Counted from the stretch's first letter, positions 35,897 to 44,259 are shown. The stretch: 64,000 nucleotides of DNA from an uncultured Eubacteriales bacterium (GCA_902775345.1 CACYLW010000013.1:1-64000); one strand, 5' to 3'. A program made the numbers and translations. Notes: generated by a model from the letters alone, not told the origin.

Positions 35897-36730
35897 ATGC
35901 GTGCGCTGATAGAGTCCGGACTGAAGAAGGACCTGCATATGCACACGCGCTTTTCCGATGGTGAACTGACACCTCAGGAGCTGATCGACATGCGCACGGC
36001 GGAAGGTTATGAGCTGCTTGCGATCACGGACCATGACGGAATCGGAGGGTCTGTGGCCGGAGCGCCTTACGCAGAATCTCTTGGGCTGCAGTTTATCTAT
36101 GGAATTGAATTTGACTCTGAGGATGTACTCGGCAAGGATCTCCACATACTTGGTTACGGTTTTGACCCTCATGATGAAAAGTTTATGGATACCCTGATCT
36201 ATGTAACCGAGGAAAGAAGGAACCGGAATGAAAAATTCAGGGACTGTCTGAACAAAAGAGGATATGGAATAACACCTGAAGAAATATGGAATGTAAACAA
36301 CGGCCGTTATGTGGGCAAACCTACTTTTGCAACAGTTCTGGTGCAGAAGGGCGTAGTAAAGGATGTAAAGGAAGCATTTGACACGATTTTCAGGGAGGAT
36401 GATCTCAGGGCTATAAAGAAGGTCACGCTGCCAACAAAAGAGGTCATACAGGTCATACATAATGCCGGAGGACTCGCTGTTCTGGCTCATCCTATGGAGC
36501 AGCGCCGCTCAAATGAAAGCTTCGAGGATTTCAGGCCGCGGCTGTATGAGCTGATGGACAGAATGCGCGAGTACGGTATCGATGGCCTTGAGTGTTTCCA
36601 TCCGTCAGCGAGCGCGGAACAATCGGAACTGTTTGTCGCATACGCAAAGGAACACGGGCTGATGATCACCCGGGGATCCGACTTCCATTCAAGGGAGAAC
36701 AGGAATTACGAAATATTTCACAGACCATAA
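35897..36730 (+). CDS. PHP-domain phosphoesterase
   Basis: The 277-residue protein has the metal-binding PHP motifs DLHMHTRFSDGE, ITDHDGIGG, a central GIEFDSE, LAHPME, and the terminal TRGSDFHS. It resembles the TrpH / RNase AM group, which acts on nucleotide or oligoribonucleotide phosphates. The start at ATG 35897 has AAGGA; upstream in-frame starts overlap hpt. Its terminator closes the operon. Confidence 0.85.
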   Translation: MRALIESGLKKDLHMHTRFSDGELTPQELIDMRTAEGYELLAITDHDGIGGSVAGAPYAESLGLQFIYGIEFDSEDVLGKDLHILGYGFDPHDEKFMDTLIYVTEERRNRNEKFRDCLNKRGYGITPEEIWNVNNGRYVGKPTFATVLVQKGVVKDVKEAFDTIFREDDLRAIKKVTLPTKEVIQVIHNAGGLAVLAHPMEQRRSNESFEDFRPRLYELMDRMREYGIDGLECFHPSASAEQSELFVAYAKEHGLMITRGSDFHSRENRNYEIFHRP

Positions 36731-36738
36731 GAAATCTG

Positions 36739-36761
36739 AGGACGCCGTGAGCGTCCTTTTT
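36739..36761 (+). terminator. Rho-independent terminator
   Basis: AGGACGC pairs with GCGTCCT around CGTGA, followed by a T run. Confidence 0.85.
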
Positions 36762-36789
36762 CGTTGCAGAAAAAATGAAATCCTGCAAA

Positions 36790-36820
36790 GAATGACCTCA
36801 TTTATACATTGAATGACCTC
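36790..36820 (+). promoter_or_regulatory. Direct repeat GAATGACCTC, two helical turns apart
   Basis: The same ten bases occur at 36790-36799 and 36811-36820 (21 bp start to start), flanking a TATACAT that could be a -10. This could be a binding site upstream of the gene at 36899. No regulator is identified. Confidence 0.4.
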
Positions 36821-36898
36821 CTCACAGAAGCGTCATATTCAGTCAGGCGCTTATCGGTAGAATGTGTTAGGACAGTTCGCGCTGAAAGGAGGCAGAAT

Positions 36899-37261
36899 AT
36901 GAAAAAGAATGAATACAGCGTGCCGAAGCCGGTCTATTATCAGTGCCTCTGGCTGATAAGGGACCTGGACAGACTCAGAAAGCTTGAAGCGGTCAGCAAC
37001 TATGCAGCGAAAGAGGATGAGCTCGTGTTCTTCATGGATGATGATGAGGTCATCAGAGATGCAGAGGTTCTCGATCATGCAAAATGGAGGCTCAACTGTT
37101 TGAGAAGAGCATTGATAAAGATCCCTGAGGAATACAGACAGGGAACACTTGACTGCATAAGCTACAACATACCATACAGCGATATGGCTCACGAGAATAC
37201 ATGGCGCAAATGGAGACAGGTTTTAATTTGGGAATTGGCAAAAAACCTGTTTCTGATATGA
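36899..37261 (+). CDS. Hypothetical protein, sigma-region-4-like
   Basis: The 120-residue basic protein starts at ATG 36899 with AAAGGAGG. Its middle (WRLNCLRRALIKIPEEYRQG) and end (YSDMAHENTWRKWRQVLIWE) have the spacing of phage-type sigma-like HTH proteins (RinA/ArpU-like), with a DNA-recognition helix near the C-terminus. There is no known family assignment with certainty. It is alone between terminator and nudF. Possibly a domesticated phage regulator. Confidence 0.55.
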   Translation: MKKNEYSVPKPVYYQCLWLIRDLDRLRKLEAVSNYAAKEDELVFFMDDDEVIRDAEVLDHAKWRLNCLRRALIKIPEEYRQGTLDCISYNIPYSDMAHENTWRKWRQVLIWELAKNLFLI

Positions 37262-37313
37262 CGATCTGGTGCTAAAATATAAATAGATAATAAGATTATT
37301 GTAAAGGTGTGCC

Positions 37314-37850
37314 ATGATTTTCGAAGAGAAGACGATAAGCAGTGAAATAGTATATGAGGGACCGGTGTTCAGGATCCGCAAACACCTTGTGGAAACTGTA
37401 AACGGCGGCGAATCCATAAGGGATATCGTTGAACACAGCGGAGGCTCGATTCTGGTGGCGATAACCGACGAAGGTAAAGTTGTAATGGAGCGCCAGTACA
37501 GAAAGGCTTTTGAGAAAGCGCTGTATGAACTCCCGGCAGGAAAGGCGGATCCGGGTGAAATACCTGAGGTCACCGCGGTCAGAGAGCTGAAGGAAGAAAC
37601 CGGATATACCGCCGGCTCAGTCAGGAAACTGCTTACGTTCTACCCGACCTGCGGGTATTCCGCAGAGACTCTGCATATTTACATTTGCAGGGATCTCGTT
37701 GCGGGTGAGAAACACTGGGACGACAATGAATGTATCGAGATCTATGAGTTTTACCCCGATGAGCTCATCGACATGATCATGAAAAACGAGATAAAGGACG
37801 CCAAGACTATAATCGGTCTGCTCTTCGCGAGGCAGGCAGGGGAGATATAG
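37314..37850 (+). CDS. nudF: ADP-ribose pyrophosphatase (Nudix)
   Basis: The 178-residue enzyme has a complete Nudix box G-x5-E-x7-RELxEExGY, at about residues 80-102. It resembles NudF, which splits ADP-ribose to AMP and ribose-5-phosphate. It is 12 bp upstream of the xerD-like gene, an arrangement also seen in bacilli. Confidence 0.87.
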   Translation: MIFEEKTISSEIVYEGPVFRIRKHLVETVNGGESIRDIVEHSGGSILVAITDEGKVVMERQYRKAFEKALYELPAGKADPGEIPEVTAVRELKEETGYTAGSVRKLLTFYPTCGYSAETLHIYICRDLVAGEKHWDDNECIEIYEFYPDELIDMIMKNEIKDAKTIIGLLFARQAGEI

Positions 37851-37862
37851 GAGGGACATGAG

Positions 37863-38741
37863 ATGCGTGGATTCATTGAATATATGAAGAACGAAAAACG
37901 TAAAGCTGCGAATACTCTCATAGCTTACGAAAGAGACCTGAAAGCATTTGAAAAATATCTGGCAGGACGCGGTACCGGCTCGCTGGAAAAATGCACTGAC
38001 AACGACGCCATATCTTATGTCATCCAGCTCAGTAACGAGAACAAATCCAAACCGACCATTAACCGCAAGGTGTCCGCTCTCAGGATGTATTACGAGTACC
38101 TGATCACAAAGGGCGTCATAAGCGAGAATCCATTTACCAGGATAAAAGCCATCAAGACCGATAAGAGACAAATCGATTATCTGACTGTCGAGGAAGCCGC
38201 TAAACTGATGGATCTGCCGGGCGATGATGCAAAGGGCCTTCGCGATAAGGCTCTGCTTGAGTTCATGTACGGTACAGGTGCCAGGGTAACGGAGGTAGTC
38301 AGGCTGAGATTCTGCGATGTCAATCTGAGGATGAATTTCGTCACGCTCAGAGATGTAAATGACGAGAGCAGGATAGTGCCGCTTGGCAGTTACGCTTCTG
38401 CTGCCATGAGGGAATATATAGAGAAGTCATATGATGTCATCAGAGGCAGGGAACACGGAGACGAGGATTTCGTATTCGTGAATTTCAGGGGAGAGCCGCT
38501 CACCAGACAGGGCATATGGAAGATCCTCAAGGACTATGGTCAGATGCTCGGTATCGAATCGCGCATGACTCCGCAGATCCTGCGTGACAGTTTTGCGGTG
38601 CATATCCTGCAGAACGGAGGCGACCTGAGAACGCTTCAGGAACTGATGGGCTTCGAAGACATGTCGGTGGGAATCGCCTATCTGTCGGTGATAGACATCC
38701 GTGTAAGAGAGGTGTTCAGAAGCTGTCATCCGCGCGCTTAG
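37863..38741 (+). CDS. xerD: XerD-like tyrosine recombinase with altered active site
   Basis: The 292-residue protein has an N-terminal SAM-like core-binding domain and a C-terminal catalytic domain. The first active-site Arg (GTGARVTEVVRL) and the final Tyr (GIAYLSV) are present. The usual HxLRHSF is QILRDSF and the usual LGH is MGF, so two conserved histidines are replaced by Gln and Phe. The locus next to nudF is that of xerD, but activity in strand exchange may be reduced or lost. GAGGGACATGAG precedes the start. Confidence 0.8.
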   Translation: MRGFIEYMKNEKRKAANTLIAYERDLKAFEKYLAGRGTGSLEKCTDNDAISYVIQLSNENKSKPTINRKVSALRMYYEYLITKGVISENPFTRIKAIKTDKRQIDYLTVEEAAKLMDLPGDDAKGLRDKALLEFMYGTGARVTEVVRLRFCDVNLRMNFVTLRDVNDESRIVPLGSYASAAMREYIEKSYDVIRGREHGDEDFVFVNFRGEPLTRQGIWKILKDYGQMLGIESRMTPQILRDSFAVHILQNGGDLRTLQELMGFEDMSVGIAYLSVIDIRVREVFRSCHPRA

Positions 38742-38769
38742 ATTATCGTGCAAATTCTCAAAAAAACGC

Positions 38770-38906
38770 TTGCAATGTAAGAATTCATATAGTATTCTAT
38801 TATGGCTGTCGGCTAACCGGCAGCCACTAGTTATTACGGGCGGTCCTCTGGAGACGGCAATAGGTCGGTAGCTCCAAGAACGTCTTGAGAGGAAGGAGAG
38901 AATAAC
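38770..38906 (+). ncRNA. rplS promoter and L19-type leader RNA
   Basis: Promoter TTGCAA (38770-38775), 17 bp, TATTCT (38793-38798). The transcript should begin near 38805 with a hairpin GGCTG...CAGCC (38804-38825). A second long-range stem can form between CCTCT-GG-AGACG (38845-38856) and CGTCTT-GAGAGG (38881-38892), which abuts the ribosome site GGAAGGAG. This matches the autoregulatory L19 leader known in Firmicutes in position and layout. I could not align it to the family model. Confidence 0.6.
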
Positions 38907-39248
38907 GTGAATATTTTAGATCAGATCACAATGGATTACAAAAAGGACGATATTCCTGAGTTCAAGGTCGGCGATACACTCAGAGTACACGTAAAGATCA
39001 TCGAGGGTCAGAGAGAAAGAATCCAGGTCTTCGAAGGTTATGTGCTCAAGAGACAGCACGGCGGCGTTAACGAGACATTCACAGTAAGAAAGCTGTCAAA
39101 CGGAATCGGCGTAGAGAAGACATTCCCGCTGCACTCGCCAAAGATCGAGAAGATCGAGGTAGTCAGAAGAGGCAGAGTCAGAAGAGCTAAGCTCAACTAC
39201 ATGCGTCAGAGAACCGGTAAAGCAGCCAGAATCAGAAGCGCTGAATAG
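38907..39248 (+). CDS. rplS: 50S ribosomal protein L19
   Basis: The 113-residue protein starts at GTG 38907. [31 protein letters not shown] and the C-terminal [10 protein letters not shown] are standard L19. It lies at the 30S-50S interface. Controlled by its own promoter and leader; ends at a terminator. Confidence 0.97.
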   Translation: MNILDQITMDYKKDDIPEFKVGDTLRVHVKIIEGQRERIQVFEGYVLKRQHGGVNETFTVRKLSNGIGVEKTFPLHSPKIEKIEVVRRGRVRRAKLNYMRQRTGKAARIRSAE

Positions 39249-39258
39249 TGATCAATGG

Positions 39259-39298
39259 TGCATACCTGAAGCAAATGCGGACGGTATGCATTTTGTTT
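39259..39298 (+). terminator. Rho-independent terminator after rplS
   Basis: TGCATACC pairs with GGTATGCA, followed by TTTTGTTTTA. Confidence 0.8.
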
Positions 39299-39608
39299 TA
39301 TCAAAAAGCAGCCGGATACAGGCACATAGTCAGCATATAAGCAGGCATATAAACTGGTATTCAGCCGGTATGCAGCACACAAAAATGGCGAATTCACGCT
39401 TTTTGCAATATTTGATAAAAAATGCGTGAATGCGACAATAAAAAATGACACTTTGACTTGACGAATAATCAAAAAATATGATTATCAGACGGCAAAATGT
39501 AAAGAAGCCTTTACATATTTGTTGAAAGATCGCATTTTTTCCTTTAAAATAGTGAAATGAATCACGCAAAAGTTGGAAAAAATGTAAAAAAGCGTTAAAA
39601 GGTGTGAT
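39299..39608. other. AT-rich intergenic region upstream of rbgA
   Basis: About 310 bp without a convincing gene. It contains repeated GCATATAA-like motifs (39330-39355) and the dyad TGTAAAG-N4-CTTTACA at 39498-39515. TATTTGTTG and TTTAAAATAG stretches could hold the rbgA promoter, but no -35/-10 pair is clear. Confidence 0.5.
39498..39515. promoter_or_regulatory. Dyad TGTAAAG-AAGC-CTTTACA
   Basis: A perfect 7-bp inverted repeat with 4-bp centre, 94 bp before the rbgA start. The same arms recur at 40452-40467 (6 of 7 bp) and 40519-40536, around the rbgA-rnhB junction. Probably an operator for an unidentified regulator, or a short structured repeat. Confidence 0.6.
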
Positions 39609-40460
39609 ATGGGGAGCATAGACAACATCAACTGGTATCCGGGACACATGAAAAAGACCCGGGAGCTGATACAGGACAATCTTAAAGCCGTGGACATCGT
39701 GATCGAGATCGTCGACAGCCGTATTCCTGTGTCAAGCCGCAACCCGATTATTGACGAGCTCATCTCGGGCAAGCCGCGTATCATAGTGCTCGGGAAAGCA
39801 GATCTTGCAGATGCTGCGGAGACTGAAGCGTGGTCAGATAAACTGTCCGGAGGCAAGGGAATCAGGCGCGTCATGGCGCTCAACCTTCAGTCCGGAGAAA
39901 ACATAAAGAAACTGCTCAAGGCCCTGGAGGCTGAACAGCAGAGAAGAAATGAAGAACGGTCAGTAAAGAGGCCTCTCCGCATTATGATAGTCGGAGTACC
40001 GAACGTAGGGAAGTCCTCGCTCATCAACCGCCTTACGGGAAAGCGGTCTGCGCAGACAGGAGACAAGCCGGGCGTAACGAAGGGAAAGCAGTGGCTGACG
40101 CTTTCCAACGGTATGCAGCTGCTCGATACTCCGGGAATACTCTGGCCTAAGTTTGAGGATCCGAATGTTGGATTAAACCTCGCGTTCTGCGGAAGCATAA
40201 AGGATGACATCCTGGGTGTGCAGGATCTCGGCTTCGAGCTTATCAGAGTGCTCGGAGAGAATTATCCGGACCTTCTTAAGGAGAGATACAAGCTTGATGA
40301 TATCTCGGAAGAGGCGATAGAGAATATGGATAATATCGCCAGGAAGCGCGGCTTCATAATGTCGGGCGGAAGGATAGACTACGAAAGGACCGGACGCACC
40401 GTTCTGGATGAATTCAGAGGCGGAAAGATCGGAAGGATCACCTTGGAAAAGGTAAAGTAA
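39609..40460 (+). CDS. rbgA: Ribosome biogenesis GTPase RbgA (YlqF)
   Basis: The 283-residue circularly permuted GTPase shows G4 (LGKADL) before G1 (GVPNVGKSSLINRL) and G3 (LDTPG). It is needed for late 50S assembly in Firmicutes. The N-terminal INWYPGHMKKTRE is diagnostic. The ATG follows AAAAGGTGTGAT. It shares its locus with rnhB, as in bacilli. Confidence 0.95.
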   Translation: MGSIDNINWYPGHMKKTRELIQDNLKAVDIVIEIVDSRIPVSSRNPIIDELISGKPRIIVLGKADLADAAETEAWSDKLSGGKGIRRVMALNLQSGENIKKLLKALEAEQQRRNEERSVKRPLRIMIVGVPNVGKSSLINRLTGKRSAQTGDKPGVTKGKQWLTLSNGMQLLDTPGILWPKFEDPNVGLNLAFCGSIKDDILGVQDLGFELIRVLGENYPDLLKERYKLDDISEEAIENMDNIARKRGFIMSGGRIDYERTGRTVLDEFRGGKIGRITLEKVK

Positions 40461-40536
40461 ACTTTACGTAACAAAAGGACGATATAAAGTGTAGTTTACA
40501 TATAACAAGATGTATATATGTAAAGAAAACTTTACA
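40452..40536. promoter_or_regulatory. Paired TGTAAAG/CTTTACA dyads between rbgA and rnhB
   Basis: GTAAAG-TAAA-CTTTAC at 40452-40467 spans the rbgA stop codon and TGTAAAG-AAAA-CTTTACA lies at 40519-40536, just before rnhB. Their starts are 67 bp apart, near six helical turns. A half site GTTTACA is at 40494-40500. The region also includes TATAAC motifs that may be an rnhB promoter. Confidence 0.6.
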
Positions 40537-40546
40537 TGATGAAGGG

Positions 40547-41902
40547 ATGACTAAACAGGAAAGACTGGAAAGAGACATAGCAAAGCTGGCCGAGATGAAA
40601 GCACATGAGGATGAACTCAGGGCTGAAGGCTACAGGTATATCGCCGGGATCGATGAGGTCGGAAGAGGACCTCTTGCCGGACCTGTTTATGCTGCCTGTG
40701 TCATACTTCCTGAGGACTTCGACGTTCCGGGGATCAATGACTCAAAGAAACTCTCGGCAAAGAAGCGTGAAGAACTCTCTGACGTAATCAAAGACAGAGC
40801 AGTTGCCTGGGGCATCGGCATTGCGGACAATAACGAGATAGACGAGCTCAATATTCTTGAGGCTACGAAGACAGCTATGAAGAGGGCAATAGCAGCAGTC
40901 AGAGACATGCTCGCGGAGCGCGGACTGCTTACCTCTGAAAGCGAGACCCACGTTCAGGACATGCTCCTTATCGATGCGGTGAAACTTGACGCGGGAATGC
41001 CGAGCGAGTCGATCATCAAAGGTGATGAAAAGTGTCTGTGCATCGCAGCGGCTTCGATCGTTGCGAAAGTGGCCAGAGATGCCTTTATGACCGAGATGGA
41101 CAGCGTCTATCCGGGCTATGATTTCGCAGGCAACAAAGGCTATGGCACGGCGAAGCACTATGAGGGACTCAGGACTTTCGGCAAGACTCCGATCCACAGA
41201 AAGACTTTTCTTAAGAAATTCGATGAGAACCCTGAAACGGGGCACAAAGCGGCAAAGAAAGAAGAGAGCGGCAGGGAGGCCGCGGGTATGGCAAAAAAAG
41301 TATACGCGGTAAGAAAGGGCAGAACAACAGGACTCTTCATGAGCTGGGATGACTGCAAGGCACAGGTCGACGGATTTGCGGGAGCCGAGTACAAGAGCTT
41401 TGCTGATCCTGCGGAAGCGATGGCTTATCTGGGTCTTACGGGCAGACCGGAAGCTGCCGCTGATAAGTTCCCTGAAGGTGTGCGCGCTTATGTCGACGGA
41501 AGCTACGACAGCGCGAGCGGAAGGTTCTCGTGCGGAGTAGTCATAGTTGAGACCGACGCGGAAGGCAGCGTCGACACAACAGAGCTAAACGCGGCATTCG
41601 ACGATGCTGAGGCAGCCCTGCAGAGGAATGTTGCAGGTGAGATCATGGGATCGAAGCTTGCGATAGATCACTGCATGGCAAACGGCATAAAGTCGGTCGA
41701 GATATATCACGACTATGAGGGGATAGGAGCCTGGGCGGACAGACGCTGGAAGGCAAACAACCCGCTTACTCAGGGTTACAGGGACTTCGTAGCTGCGGCA
41801 AGAAATAGCATGGACATAAAGTTTGTGAAGGTCAAGGCGCATGCCGGGAACAAATATAACGAACTGGCAGACAAACTGGCAAAGAAGGCTCTTTCAGAAT
41901 AG
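40547..41902 (+). CDS. rnhB: RNase HII - RNase HI fusion protein
   Basis: One uninterrupted 451-residue frame. Residues 1-225 are RNase HII (IAGIDEVGRGPLAGPVYAAC with Asp-Glu; LLIDAVKL; AKVARDAF). Residues about 247-295 are the hybrid-binding domain usual at the N-terminus of RNase HI (KKVYAVRKGRTTGLFMSWDD). Residues 310-449 are an RNase HI domain with acidic residues in RAYVDGSYD, VAGEIMGSKLA, IYHDYEGI and ELADKLA. Both nucleases would remove RNA from RNA-DNA hybrids, HII also single ribonucleotides. The fusion is unusual; active-site residues look intact in both halves. Confidence 0.92.
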   Translation: MTKQERLERDIAKLAEMKAHEDELRAEGYRYIAGIDEVGRGPLAGPVYAACVILPEDFDVPGINDSKKLSAKKREELSDVIKDRAVAWGIGIADNNEIDELNILEATKTAMKRAIAAVRDMLAERGLLTSESETHVQDMLLIDAVKLDAGMPSESIIKGDEKCLCIAAASIVAKVARDAFMTEMDSVYPGYDFAGNKGYGTAKHYEGLRTFGKTPIHRKTFLKKFDENPETGHKAAKKEESGREAAGMAKKVYAVRKGRTTGLFMSWDDCKAQVDGFAGAEYKSFADPAEAMAYLGLTGRPEAAADKFPEGVRAYVDGSYDSASGRFSCGVVIVETDAEGSVDTTELNAAFDDAEAALQRNVAGEIMGSKLAIDHCMANGIKSVEIYHDYEGIGAWADRRWKANNPLTQGYRDFVAAARNSMDIKFVKVKAHAGNKYNELADKLAKKALSE

Positions 41903-41915
41903 TCAAAAATAGGGG

Positions 41916-41944
41916 TGGAAATCAAAGCTGTTCTTCGCTATAAT
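41916..41944 (+). promoter_or_regulatory. tRNA-Val promoter
   Basis: TATAAT at 41939-41944 with TGGAAA 17 bp upstream (41916-41921), 15 bp before the tRNA. Confidence 0.65.
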
Positions 41945-41959
41945 AGGGAACAGCGACAC

Positions 41960-42035
41960 GGTCCATTAGCTCAGTTGGGAGAGCGACAGGGTGACAACCT
42001 GTAGGTCATTGGTTCAAGTCCAATATGGGCCACCA
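41960..42035 (+). tRNA. tRNA-Val (GAC)
   Basis: A 76-nt cloverleaf. The acceptor GGTCCAT pairs with ATGGGCC (one G-U), D arm TAGCTCAGTTGGGAGAGC, anticodon stem ACAGG/CCTGT with loop GTGACAA (anticodon GAC), T arm ATTGG-TTCAAGT-CCAAT, and CCA encoded at 42033-42035. The reverse strand yields a spurious peptide frame. Confidence 0.96.
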
Positions 42036-42038
42036 TGA

Positions 42039-42072
42039 AAAAGCACTGAAACACAGAGTTCAGTGCTTTTTT
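42039..42072 (+). terminator. Rho-independent terminator after tRNA-Val
   Basis: AAAAGCACTGAA pairs with TTCAGTGCTTTT, followed by further T. Confidence 0.85.
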
Positions 42073-42143
42073 CTTTATGGCAAGGTGGGCACGGTTATTT
42101 TGTATGGCAATTGGTACAGAACCATAAAGTCCGACCCTTTTTA

Positions 42144-42172
42144 TTGAGAAACGGCACAAATACGGGTATAAT
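42144..42172 (+). promoter_or_regulatory. Promoter of the formate/nitrite transporter gene
   Basis: TTGAGA (42144-42149), 17 bp, TATAAT (42167-42172), 35 bp before the ATG. Confidence 0.75.
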
Positions 42173-42206
42173 AGACGGCATATAATAAAAAACGGAGCAG
42201 TAGGCA

Positions 42207-42971
42207 ATGTTCAGAAACGATTTCATCAAGACGTCCGACGGTGCTGCCGCGAAGGTCGCGTTCATGAATAGGGATCCGCTGGCATACTTTGTGGTATCGA
42301 TGCTTGCCGGCGCGTATATCGGAATAGGCGTACTTCTGGCATTCACATCAGGAGGTCTTCTTACAGGACTTCCATACGCCAGGATAGTGATGGGGCTGAC
42401 GTTTGGGGTTGCCCTGAGTCTCGTAGTCATGGCAGGAGCTGAGCTTTTCACCGGAAATAACCTTGCCATGGCAGCAGGCTTGCTTGATAAAAAGGTCAGC
42501 TGGAAGGACGCTATAAAGCTTTGGTGCATATGCTGGATAGGAAATCTCGCGGGAGGTATGCTTCTCGGAGCGATCTATCACCTGACAGGTCTCTGCACCG
42601 GTCCGGTCGGCGAATTCATGGTGTCCGCGGCGGGAGCCAAGATGGGTGCGGGAGCCGTGGCGCTGTTCGCCAGAGGCATCCTCTGCAACTTCCTGGTTTG
42701 TCTGGCGGTATGGTCCGCAGGCCGTGCGGCATCCGATGCCGGCAAACTGATAATGATATTCTGGTGCCTCTTCGCGTTCATCACGACAGGCTTCGAGCAC
42801 AGCATAGCAAATATGACGCTGTTCACAGTGGCACTTCTGCAGCCTGTTCATGAGGCGGTCAGCGCAGGAGGCTTCTTATATAATCTGGCAATAGTTACTT
42901 TTGGAAATATAGTCGGCGGGGCGCTGTTCGTTGCAGTGCCGTACTATCTTGCCGGCAGGAGAGATCAATAA
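42207..42971 (+). CDS. Formate/nitrite transporter family channel
   Basis: The 254-residue protein has six hydrophobic segments. FNT features include AGAELFTGNNLAMA in the second half-repeat, GNLAGGMLLG, a re-entrant helix GILCNFLVCLAVW, and FEHSIANMTLF before the last helix. It carries formate, nitrite or hydrosulfide across the membrane; in a fermenting anaerobe formate is most likely. It has its own promoter. Confidence 0.92.
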   Translation: MFRNDFIKTSDGAAAKVAFMNRDPLAYFVVSMLAGAYIGIGVLLAFTSGGLLTGLPYARIVMGLTFGVALSLVVMAGAELFTGNNLAMAAGLLDKKVSWKDAIKLWCICWIGNLAGGMLLGAIYHLTGLCTGPVGEFMVSAAGAKMGAGAVALFARGILCNFLVCLAVWSAGRAASDAGKLIMIFWCLFAFITTGFEHSIANMTLFTVALLQPVHEAVSAGGFLYNLAIVTFGNIVGGALFVAVPYYLAGRRDQ

Positions 42972-42989
42972 AGAAAGGGAAGGGGAACA

Positions 42990-44183
42990 ATGAATTTCAT
43001 CTTTGTATCACCGAATTTTCCACACACTTACTGGCAGTTCTGTGACAGGCTCAAAAGGAACGGCGTAAATGTGCTGGGCATAGGAGACGCTCCTTATGAT
43101 GATCTTGAGGAACCGCTGAAGGCGGCTCTGACGGAGTATTACAGGGTCGACAACATGGAGGATTACGACCAGATGTACCGTGCTGTTGCATATCTTGCGT
43201 TCAGACACGGAAAGATCGACTGGCTCGAATCCAACACGGAGTACTGGCTCGAGCAGGATGCAAGACTCAGGAAGGACTTCAATATCGGTTCAGGCGTACA
43301 GCCTGACGAACTCGCCATGTGGAAGAGCAAATCTGCCATGAAGCCGTTCTACAAGGAAGCAGGCGTTCCTACCGCGAGAAACCACAAGGTCACGACTATT
43401 GAAGCGGCCCGCGAGTTCCTTGATGAAATCGGAGGTTTCCCGGTTATAGTAAAGCCGGATATCGGAGTAGGAGCAGCAGACACATGGAAGCTCGAAAACG
43501 ATAAGGACCTTGAGTGGTTCTACAATAACCTTCCGGAGCATCCGTATGTAATGGAAGAGTTCGTCTATGGTTTCATCTATTCATATGATGCCATTGTGAA
43601 TGCACAGGGAGAGGTGCTCTTCGAGAGCTCAAATTGGTTCCCGCCATCGATCGCCGATCTCGTAAACAAGGGCCTTGAACTTACATATTACACGACTCCG
43701 GAAGTACCTGAGCAGCTCCGCAGATACGGACGCGCGACTATCAAGGCGTTCAAGGTAAGGAGCAGGTTCGTACACTTCGAGTTCTTCCGTCTCACACAGG
43801 CCAGGAAGAACCTCGGTGAAGTGGGAGAGTTCGTCGGCCTTGAGGTCAACATGAGACCTGCCGGCGGATATACACCGGACATGATGGATTACGCGCATAA
43901 TACAGATGTGTATGAGATCTGGGCTGAAATGGTATCTTACAATGAGCGCCGCCTTCCGGATATCGGAGGAGACCAGTACTGTGCTTACGCATCAAGAAAG
44001 GACATCCATCAGTACAAATACAGCCATGAAGAGGTGCTGAAGAAATACGGAGACTGCATGAAGATGTGCGAACGCATGCCGGATGTGCTGTCAGGAGCGA
44101 TGGGCAACCAGTTCTATACTGCAGTATTCAAGACATTCGAAGAGGTTGAGGAATTCAACAACTATGTAACTGAAAGAGCATAA
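42990..44183 (+). CDS. ATP-grasp ligase-like protein
   Basis: The 397-residue protein has a pre-ATP-grasp Rossmann-like start (FIFVSPNFPHTYWQFCDRLK), ATP-grasp lysines in PVIVKPDIGVGAAD, the adenine hinge YVMEEFVYG, and the metal site LEVNMRPAGGYTPDM. It would form an amide or thioester via an acyl phosphate. Substrate unknown. The gene is followed by an esterase gene, a recurrent pairing in my memory of such loci. AAAGGGAAGGGG precedes the ATG. Confidence 0.82.
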   Translation: MNFIFVSPNFPHTYWQFCDRLKRNGVNVLGIGDAPYDDLEEPLKAALTEYYRVDNMEDYDQMYRAVAYLAFRHGKIDWLESNTEYWLEQDARLRKDFNIGSGVQPDELAMWKSKSAMKPFYKEAGVPTARNHKVTTIEAAREFLDEIGGFPVIVKPDIGVGAADTWKLENDKDLEWFYNNLPEHPYVMEEFVYGFIYSYDAIVNAQGEVLFESSNWFPPSIADLVNKGLELTYYTTPEVPEQLRRYGRATIKAFKVRSRFVHFEFFRLTQARKNLGEVGEFVGLEVNMRPAGGYTPDMMDYAHNTDVYEIWAEMVSYNERRLPDIGGDQYCAYASRKDIHQYKYSHEEVLKKYGDCMKMCERMPDVLSGAMGNQFYTAVFKTFEEVEEFNNYVTERA

Positions 44184-44189
44184 AGAATA

Positions 44190-44235
44190 AAGAAGAAAAA
44201 GAAAAAGAAAAAGAAAAAGAACAAGAAAAAGAACA
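44190..44235 (+). repeat. AAAAAG hexanucleotide microsatellite
   Basis: Four or more tandem AAAAAG units, then slightly degenerate ones, lie in the 76-bp gap between the ATP-grasp stop and the esterase ribosome site. The tract is pure purine plus two C. It could vary in length by slippage and alter translation of the esterase. Confidence 0.75.
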
Positions 44236-44259
44236 ATATAAAGGTAAAGGGGAAAATTA

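Noticed and set aside
41971-42207. Minus-strand frame over tRNA-Val encoding an IGLEPMTYRLSP-like peptide
   Set aside because: It is the tRNA read backwards, a well-known annotation artefact.
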